From positions 62,001 through 126,000 of the forward strand of contig NZ_JACHEF010000007.1 of assembly GCF_014207355.1 (NCBI RefSeq): a DNA stretch of 64,000 nt, in the 5' to 3' direction. This DNA is from Mesorhizobium sangaii. Its GTDB lineage: Bacteria; Pseudomonadota; Alphaproteobacteria; Rhizobiales; Rhizobiaceae. A program made the translations under genes and the position numbers. The notes below the pieces were generated by a model. That model made no database searches and had not been told where the DNA came from. It saw nothing but the letters and a program-made list of their open reading frames with translations. This document shows, piece by piece, positions 59,517-64,000 of the stretch. Every line of letters starts with the position of its first letter. The first letter of the stretch is position 1.

Positions 59517-60203
59517 TCACGCGCCAAACTCGGCGCGAAAATCCTCAAGCCGTCGCTTCTGCTGGCCGTCGCCATCGAAATTGGCCGGGTCGAGCCACGC
59601 TTCGTAGGCTTGGCGTAGAGCCGGCCACTCCTTGTCGATGATCGAATACCATGCCGTATCGCGGTTTTCACCCTTGACGATGAGATGCTGGCGGAAAATG
59701 CCCTCGAACTTGAAGCCGAACCGTTCGGCCGCCCGCTTCGATGGCTCGTTGCGGTTGTTGCACTTCCACTCGTAACGACGATAGCCGAGCTCGTCGAAAA
59801 TGTATTTCATGAACAGGAACTGCGCTTCGGTCGCCCCGGGTTTGCGCGAGATGAGCGGTCCCCAATAGATGTTGCCGATCTCGATGACGCCATAGGCAGG
59901 ATCGATGCGCATCAGCGTCTGGCGTCCGGCGACCTTGCCGCTGGCCTTGTCGATGACGGTGAAGAACAACGGATCTTCGCTGGCCTCCACCTTGTCCAGC
60001 CATGGCTGGAAGGCGGCACGGGTTTCCGGCGGATAATCGGGCAGCCAGGCGAAGCGGCCATCGACGTCGGACACGGAGGACGCTTCGTACAGACCGTCGC
60101 CATGCTTTGCAGCGCTCAGCGGTTCGAGCCGGACGGTGCGGCCGTCGATCGCCTTGCGCTCGGGTCGCGGACGCGGTTGCCACTCTTTGAGATTTTCCGA
60201 CAC
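59517..60203 (-). CDS. GNAT-family acetyltransferase, RimJ/RimL type
   Basis: A 228-residue enzyme. GTG 60203 has GGAG 6 bases upstream and gives MSENLKEWQPRPRPERK; the open frame to 60362 crosses the divergent gene. The acetyl-CoA part includes GVIEIGNIYWGPLISRKPGA and EWKCNNRNEPSKRAAERFGF, near the RimJ/RimL consensus. It may acetylate an N-terminus or a small amine. It ends 24 bases before the CDF gene start. Confidence 0.87.
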   Translation of the reverse strand: MSENLKEWQPRPRPERKAIDGRTVRLEPLSAAKHGDGLYEASSVSDVDGRFAWLPDYPPETRAAFQPWLDKVEASEDPLFFTVIDKASGKVAGRQTLMRIDPAYGVIEIGNIYWGPLISRKPGATEAQFLFMKYIFDELGYRRYEWKCNNRNEPSKRAAERFGFKFEGIFRQHLIVKGENRDTAWYSIIDKEWPALRQAYEAWLDPANFDGDGQQKRRLEDFRAEFGA

Positions 60204-60286
60204 CGAATGCTCCAATCCGTTTGACTTTTGCCGGCCAAGGCTCACAAAAACGCACGCCAACAGTAAGAACCACACGGACGGGAAAA

Positions 60287-61471
60287 ATGCTCCACACGAT
60301 TTCCGCCTTCGACCGTCTGGGCGAGGAAAACGCCTTCGCCGTGCTCGCGCGAGCGACAGCACTTGCGAGCCAAGGCCGCGACATCGTCAACCTCGGCATC
60401 GGCCAGCCCGACTTCAAAACACCGCAGCACATCGTCGAGGCGGCGATCAAGGCGCTGCGTGACGGCCACCACGGCTACACGCCGGCCAATGGCCTGCTGG
60501 CGACGCGCGAAGCGGTGGTGCGGCGCACGCTGACCACCACCGGTGTCGAGATATCGCCTGAAACGGTGATGATCCTGCCCGGCGGCAAGCCGACCATGTT
60601 CGCCGCGATCCTGATGTTCGGCGAGCCTGGTGCCGAGATCCTCTATCCCGATCCCGGCTTTCCCATCTACCGCTCGATGATCGAATTCACCGGCGCAGCG
60701 CCGATCCCGGTGCCGATGCGCGAGGAGAACGGCTTTGCCTTCTCCGCCGAGGAGACGCTGGCGCTGATCACCTCGAAGACCAGGCTCTTGATCCTCAACT
60801 CGCCGGCCAATCCGACCGGCGGTGTCACGCCGCGCGCCGAGATCGAGAAGCTGGTCAAGGGGCTGGAGAAGCATCCGCAGGTCGCCATCCTCTCCGACGA
60901 GATCTACGACGTCATGACCTATGACGGCGAGACGCATTGCTCGCTGCTTGGCTTTCCCGAGATCCGCGACCGGCTGATCGTTCTCAATGGCTGGTCGAAG
61001 ACCTGGGCGATGACCGGCTGGCGCATGGGCTGGTCGATCTGGCCGAATGGCGACAAGGGCGCCCATCTCTACGACAAGGTGCGCAAGCTGGCGGTCAATT
61101 GCTGGTCCTGCGTCAACGCGCCGAGCCAGTTTGCCGGCATTGCCGCCATCGACGGCCCGCAGGACGATGTCGACAAGATGATGCGCGCCTTCGACCGTCG
61201 CCGCAAGATCGTGGTCGAGGGGCTGAATGGCTTGCCCAACATTTCTTGCATCACGCCCAAGGGCGCCTTTTATGCCTTCCCCAACGTGTCGAAGACCGGC
61301 TGGAAGGCAAAGAAGCTCGCCTCGGCCCTGCTCGACGAGGCCGGCGTGGCGCTGATCGGCGGTCCCGATTTCGGCATTCTCGGCGAGGGCTACATCAGGC
61401 TCTCCTACGCCAACTCCGAGGAGAACATTTTGCGGGCGCTGGAGCGGATCGGAACGTTCCTGGCGAAGTGA
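60287..61471 (+). CDS. Class I/II PLP-dependent aminotransferase
   Basis: A 394-residue aspartate-aminotransferase-fold enzyme. Landmarks are IGQPDFKTPQHIVEAAIKAL, NSPANPTGG and the PLP lysine in NGWSKTWAMTGWRMGW; RLSYANSEENI holds the C-terminal substrate arginine. ATG 60287 follows GGGA; the open frame upstream to 60221 overlaps the divergent GNAT promoter. The substrate cannot be read; alanine, aromatic and branched amino acid enzymes share these motifs. Confidence 0.9.
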   Translation: MLHTISAFDRLGEENAFAVLARATALASQGRDIVNLGIGQPDFKTPQHIVEAAIKALRDGHHGYTPANGLLATREAVVRRTLTTTGVEISPETVMILPGGKPTMFAAILMFGEPGAEILYPDPGFPIYRSMIEFTGAAPIPVPMREENGFAFSAEETLALITSKTRLLILNSPANPTGGVTPRAEIEKLVKGLEKHPQVAILSDEIYDVMTYDGETHCSLLGFPEIRDRLIVLNGWSKTWAMTGWRMGWSIWPNGDKGAHLYDKVRKLAVNCWSCVNAPSQFAGIAAIDGPQDDVDKMMRAFDRRRKIVVEGLNGLPNISCITPKGAFYAFPNVSKTGWKAKKLASALLDEAGVALIGGPDFGILGEGYIRLSYANSEENILRALERIGTFLAK

Positions 61472-61522
61472 GCTCAGCCCGCGCTGTCCCTGGATATTCA
61501 CGACCGGAGAAAGTGACTTCGG

Positions 61523-61897
61523 ATGTTCTATGCAATCCTTGCCTATCACGTAGAAGATGCGATCAAGGCGTTGACGCCGCAGGAAGATGCGGCGCTGATG
61601 GCCGACCTACTGAAGATCAACACCCGGCTTCACGAGGAAGGCACGCTTGGACCGTCCGCGCGTCTGGGAGCGACGCAGGATGCCTTCACCCTGCGCGGCC
61701 CGGGTGACGGCGTGGTCATCGACGGCCCTTTCGCCGAGACCAAGGAACAATTGCTCGGCCTCTATGTCGTCGACTGCGCCACGCGGGACGAGGCCATCGC
61801 GATCGCCCGCGACCTTCGCCGTGTCAATCCGACCGCCGTCTACGAGATCAGGCCCATTCTGCTTTTCAAGCCCGGCGCGCCGCTGGCGGGCAAATGA
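61523..61897 (+). CDS. YCII-related (DGPF-domain) protein
   Basis: A 124-residue dimeric alpha-beta barrel protein. The DGPF motif appears as VVIDGPFAETKEQLLGLYVV. It starts with MFYAILAYHVEDA. Proteins of this family often pair with ECF sigma factors; none is present here. It is downstream of the aminotransferase by 51 bases. Confidence 0.85.
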   Translation: MFYAILAYHVEDAIKALTPQEDAALMADLLKINTRLHEEGTLGPSARLGATQDAFTLRGPGDGVVIDGPFAETKEQLLGLYVVDCATRDEAIAIARDLRRVNPTAVYEIRPILLFKPGAPLAGK

Positions 61898-61929
61898 GCC
61901 AGCGGCGGAGGCCCCCCAGCGTCCGCTGC

Positions 61930-62685
61930 TCACCCACGCCCCACAAACGGCATCTTGGTGGCCATCACCGTCATGAACAGCACATTGGCGTCGAGCGGCA
62001 GGCTGGCCATGTGGACGACGGCGTCGGCGACGCGCTCCACGTCCATCACCGCTTCGGCGGCGATCGAGCCATTGGCCTGCGGCACGCCGACCGTCATCGG
62101 CTGCGCCATGTCGGTCAGCGCATTGCCGATGTCGATCTGGCCGCAGGCAATGTCATAGGGCCGGCCATCGAGCGCCAGCGTCTTGGTCAGTCCGGTAATG
62201 GCATGTTTGGTCGCCGTGTAAGGCACCGAGCCCGGGCGCGGCGCATAGGCCGACACCGAGCCGTTGTTGATGATGCGGCCACCCATCGGCCGCTGCTTGC
62301 GCATGGCGCCGAAGGCGGCGCGGGCGCACAGGAAGGAACCGGTGAGATTGACGCCGACGATGTCGTTCCAAACCTCGACCGGGATCTCGTCGATCGGCGT
62401 CGATTTGTAGCCCATGCCGGCATTGTTGAAGAGCAGATCGACGCGGCCGAAGGCCTCCGCCACCGTCTCGAACAGATCATCGACCTGGCCGGCCTTGCTG
62501 ATGTCGCAGGCAACCGCCAATGCCTTGGCCTCGGTCGGCCCGGCCTCTGCGACGGCGGCATCCAGCACGGATTTGCGGCGTCCGCAGAACACCGTGTTCC
62601 AGCCGGCGTTGAGCAGCGCCGTGGCGACGCTCTTGCCGATGCCCGTGCCGGCGCCGGTGACGATGGCGGTTCTTTGCTCAGTCAT
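61930..62685 (-). CDS. Short-chain dehydrogenase/reductase
   Basis: A 251-residue classical SDR. The cofactor motif TGAGTGIG is at residues 10-17, then NNAGMG, and the catalytic Ser (NNGSVSAY), Tyr and Lys (PYTATKHA). ATG 62685 has GAGGA 9 bases upstream. It converges on the YCII gene across 32 bases. The substrate is unknown. Confidence 0.9.
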   Translation of the reverse strand: MTEQRTAIVTGAGTGIGKSVATALLNAGWNTVFCGRRKSVLDAAVAEAGPTEAKALAVACDISKAGQVDDLFETVAEAFGRVDLLFNNAGMGYKSTPIDEIPVEVWNDIVGVNLTGSFLCARAAFGAMRKQRPMGGRIINNGSVSAYAPRPGSVPYTATKHAITGLTKTLALDGRPYDIACGQIDIGNALTDMAQPMTVGVPQANGSIAAEAVMDVERVADAVVHMASLPLDANVLFMTVMATKMPFVGRG

Positions 62686-62861
62686 GGCTGTTGTCCTCAA
62701 GCGGCGCTACGTGTGCTCGACTGATTTTCGGGGTTTGTCTTCAGGAGAGAAGGCATCGCAAATGACGGCTGCGATGGCAAGCAGGACCACCAGGGCTGGT
62801 CTCGAAATGTGGAATCCGGTTTTCGGAAGAGACCCCGCTCAAACGAACGGATAGGGCCTGA

Positions 62862-62930
62862 CAAAAAGGGCGGTCATTGGCGACCGCCCTGATCTGAACC
62901 GGGCTTGGGAGGAGGAAAAACCGGTCCGAC
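62862..62930 (-). ncRNA. Candidate small RNA with anti-Shine-Dalgarno loop
   Basis: On the minus strand, a stem ACCGG/CCGGT (62925-62921 with 62902-62898) displays CCTCCTCCC (62915-62907) in its 18-base loop; a terminator stem follows (62890-62867) with five T residues. CCUCCUCCC loops are known in alphaproteobacterial small RNAs such as NfeR1 (alpha-r14 family) and the CUCCUCCC-containing RNAs of Rhodobacter. The 5' end is uncertain; a weak promoter (TTAACT, 17 bases, TACACA) ends near 62931. No protein gene lies here. Confidence 0.5.
62863..62890 (-). terminator. Rho-independent terminator of the candidate small RNA
   Basis: AGGGCGGTC, loop GCCAAT, GACCGCCCT read on the minus strand (62890-62867), followed by TTTT at 62866-62863. 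On the plus strand no T run follows, so it acts leftwards. Confidence 0.85.
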
Positions 62931-63144
62931 TGTGTAGAATCATGCGCTTCCTGAGTTAATGGAGGGTTAACCCCGGAAAGGCGATCTGTGCCGATTTGGG
63001 TTAGCGCCTGGGTCGAAAGTCGCTCTGGCGTGTCATATGGTGGTTGTTTCGAGAACCGGAGCGCAGCGGACTTTGGTCCGTGAGCAGCGGAAGCGCAGAA
63101 AACGCCATCAGATGGCCGCCAGAGCAGAGTTTCCAAACAGGCTC

Positions 63145-63882
63145 TCACCAGCGCGGATTGGACGAAGTCCCTGCCTTGGCCGGCACCCTGGCTGCCGAAA
63201 CCGTCGCCTCGACATGATCGACCAACGCATCCGGCAGGCCAAGCCGGCCGGCAAGCAGATCGAGATAGCCGCGCTCGGCGCGGGTGTCGGGATCGATGGT
63301 AAGGCGCGAGGCGGTATAGAGTTCGAGCTTCTGCGCATCGGTTTTGGCGCCGGCCACCAGCGCGTCGAGGTCGAGCGGGCTCTCCAGTTCCTTCATCAGG
63401 AATTTCTCGGCATCGGAGTCTATGCCGGCAAGGCTGAGCTTGCCGGCGATCTTCTGGCGTTCGTCGTCGTCGATATGGCCGTCGGCCTTGGCCGCCGAGA
63501 TCATCGCCCGAACCAGGGTCAGCGTGAATTCGTCCACGCCTTGCGGCGCCTGCGACGGGTGGAAAGCGGTGTCCTTGGGCGGCGGCAGCAATTCCGGTTC
63601 GCCGGCCGCGGGCGCTTCCGCCGGCGCGTTGCCGGCCTTGTAGTTCTGGTAGGCCTTGTAAGCGAGCCCGCCGATCGCGGCCAGGCCGCCTAGCTTCACG
63701 GCAGCGCCCGTCACCTCGCGGCCAGCACCGGTCCCGAGCAGTACGGCAGCCAGTGCGCCGGCCGCAAGCGGATTGTCCTTGGCCATCTGCACGGCCTGGC
63801 CCGCCTTGTCGCGAACGGTGCCGCTGGTGCCGGGAATTTGCGAGCCAAGCAGATCGTCGAGAAGCTTCTTGGGATCGAACAT
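63145..63882 (-). CDS. DUF533 / TerB-like protein (YebE-like)
   Basis: A 245-residue protein. The N-terminal half has a hydrophobic Gly/Ala-rich segment (AAGALAAVLLGTGAGREVTG, LGGLAAIGGLAYKAYQNY); the C-terminal half is a TerB-like helical domain with an acidic motif, AKADGHIDDDERQKI. DUF533 proteins of the YebE type are inner-membrane stress-induced proteins of unknown function. It starts at ATG 63882, and the 118 bases beyond to the window end contain no gene I can support. Confidence 0.88.
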   Translation of the reverse strand: MFDPKKLLDDLLGSQIPGTSGTVRDKAGQAVQMAKDNPLAAGALAAVLLGTGAGREVTGAAVKLGGLAAIGGLAYKAYQNYKAGNAPAEAPAAGEPELLPPPKDTAFHPSQAPQGVDEFTLTLVRAMISAAKADGHIDDDERQKIAGKLSLAGIDSDAEKFLMKELESPLDLDALVAGAKTDAQKLELYTASRLTIDPDTRAERGYLDLLAGRLGLPDALVDHVEATVSAARVPAKAGTSSNPRW

Positions 63883-64000
63883 TCAATGCCTCCAGGATTT
63901 GCCCGGCCGAACGGGCAGGTTTCGAACGCCGAAGAGGTAGGCCCCGCACTTTGACATTACAATGACGTATCCATCGGGACAGATCCTTGGCGAGCGGCCG

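Larger units (their letters stand above)
62700..63144. other. Intergenic region between SDR and DUF533 genes
   Basis: About 445 bases. It holds the candidate small RNA and its terminator (62862-62930) and a GGTTAACC-containing stretch near 62966-62973. The longer frames on either strand match no family and are out of phase with the DUF533 gene. Nothing else is supported. Confidence 0.5.

Noticed and set aside
62741..63949. 402-residue minus-strand frame over DUF533
   Set aside because: Another frame of the DUF533 gene; its end runs through the candidate small RNA and terminator.

Overview
The window looks like chromosomal DNA of a Mesorhizobium-type bacterium (Rhizobiales). This rests on high GC content, the rhizobial flagellar gene order (visN-visR, motA-fliM-fliN-fliG-flhB, flgF-fliI-flgBC-fliE-flgGAI-motE-flgH-fliL-fliP, flagellins, motB-motC-fliK-rem-flgEKL-flaF-flbT-flgD-fliQ, flhA-fliR), the presence of VisNR, Rem, MotC, MotE, FlaF and FlbT, and rhizobial intergenic palindromes. 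No tRNA, rRNA, CRISPR array, insertion sequence or prophage was seen. Layout: 1-5030 is a polyamine-type locus: partial ABC permease, PotA-like ATPase, a YtcJ-like amidohydrolase, a TetR regulator and an acetylpolyamine deacetylase. 5031-6976 holds a TMEM43-family membrane protein, a possible 29-residue secreted peptide and a long regulatory gap in front of visN. 6977-50114 is the flagellar cluster. VisN and VisR are LuxR-type master regulators. A minus-strand operon follows (motA to flhB plus one small conserved gene). Then comes a long plus-strand operon for rod, P and L rings and export, two flagellin genes with structured control regions, and the operon fliF-fliH-like-motB-motC-fliK-transglycosylase. 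After that lie rem, the hook and filament-junction operon flgE to fliQ, and flhA-fliR-fliJ-like. A late group carries FlgJ-like, FlgN-like and membrane-anchored proteins. Between fliQ and flhA sit three genes with no obvious flagellar role: an MFS exporter, a ClC channel and a small monooxygenase. 50201-64000 is mixed metabolism and transport: an SCP2 protein, two GNAT acetyltransferases, ornithine decarboxylase with a long leader RNA, an amidase and a LysR regulator. It continues with a DUF1007 plus nickel/cobalt exporter pair, a D-erythronate dehydrogenase-like enzyme, a CDF metal exporter, an aminotransferase, a YCII protein, an SDR and a DUF533 protein. How it works together: the established rhizobial hierarchy is VisNR to Rem to structural genes. 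Two 20-bp dyads, one upstream of visN and one upstream of rem, are candidate operators for that circuit. The flagellin region has its own palindromes and a 5' UTR hairpin near the expected target of FlbT-type control. The least understood parts are the small conserved genes inside the flagellar operons (8603-9040, 13590-14711, 16844-17713, 28402-29028, 47173-47556, 49106-50114) and a candidate small RNA at about 62862-62930 (minus) whose loop displays CCUCCUCCC. Genes not found in the window include fliO, fliA, flgM, fliD, fliS and the chemotaxis genes.
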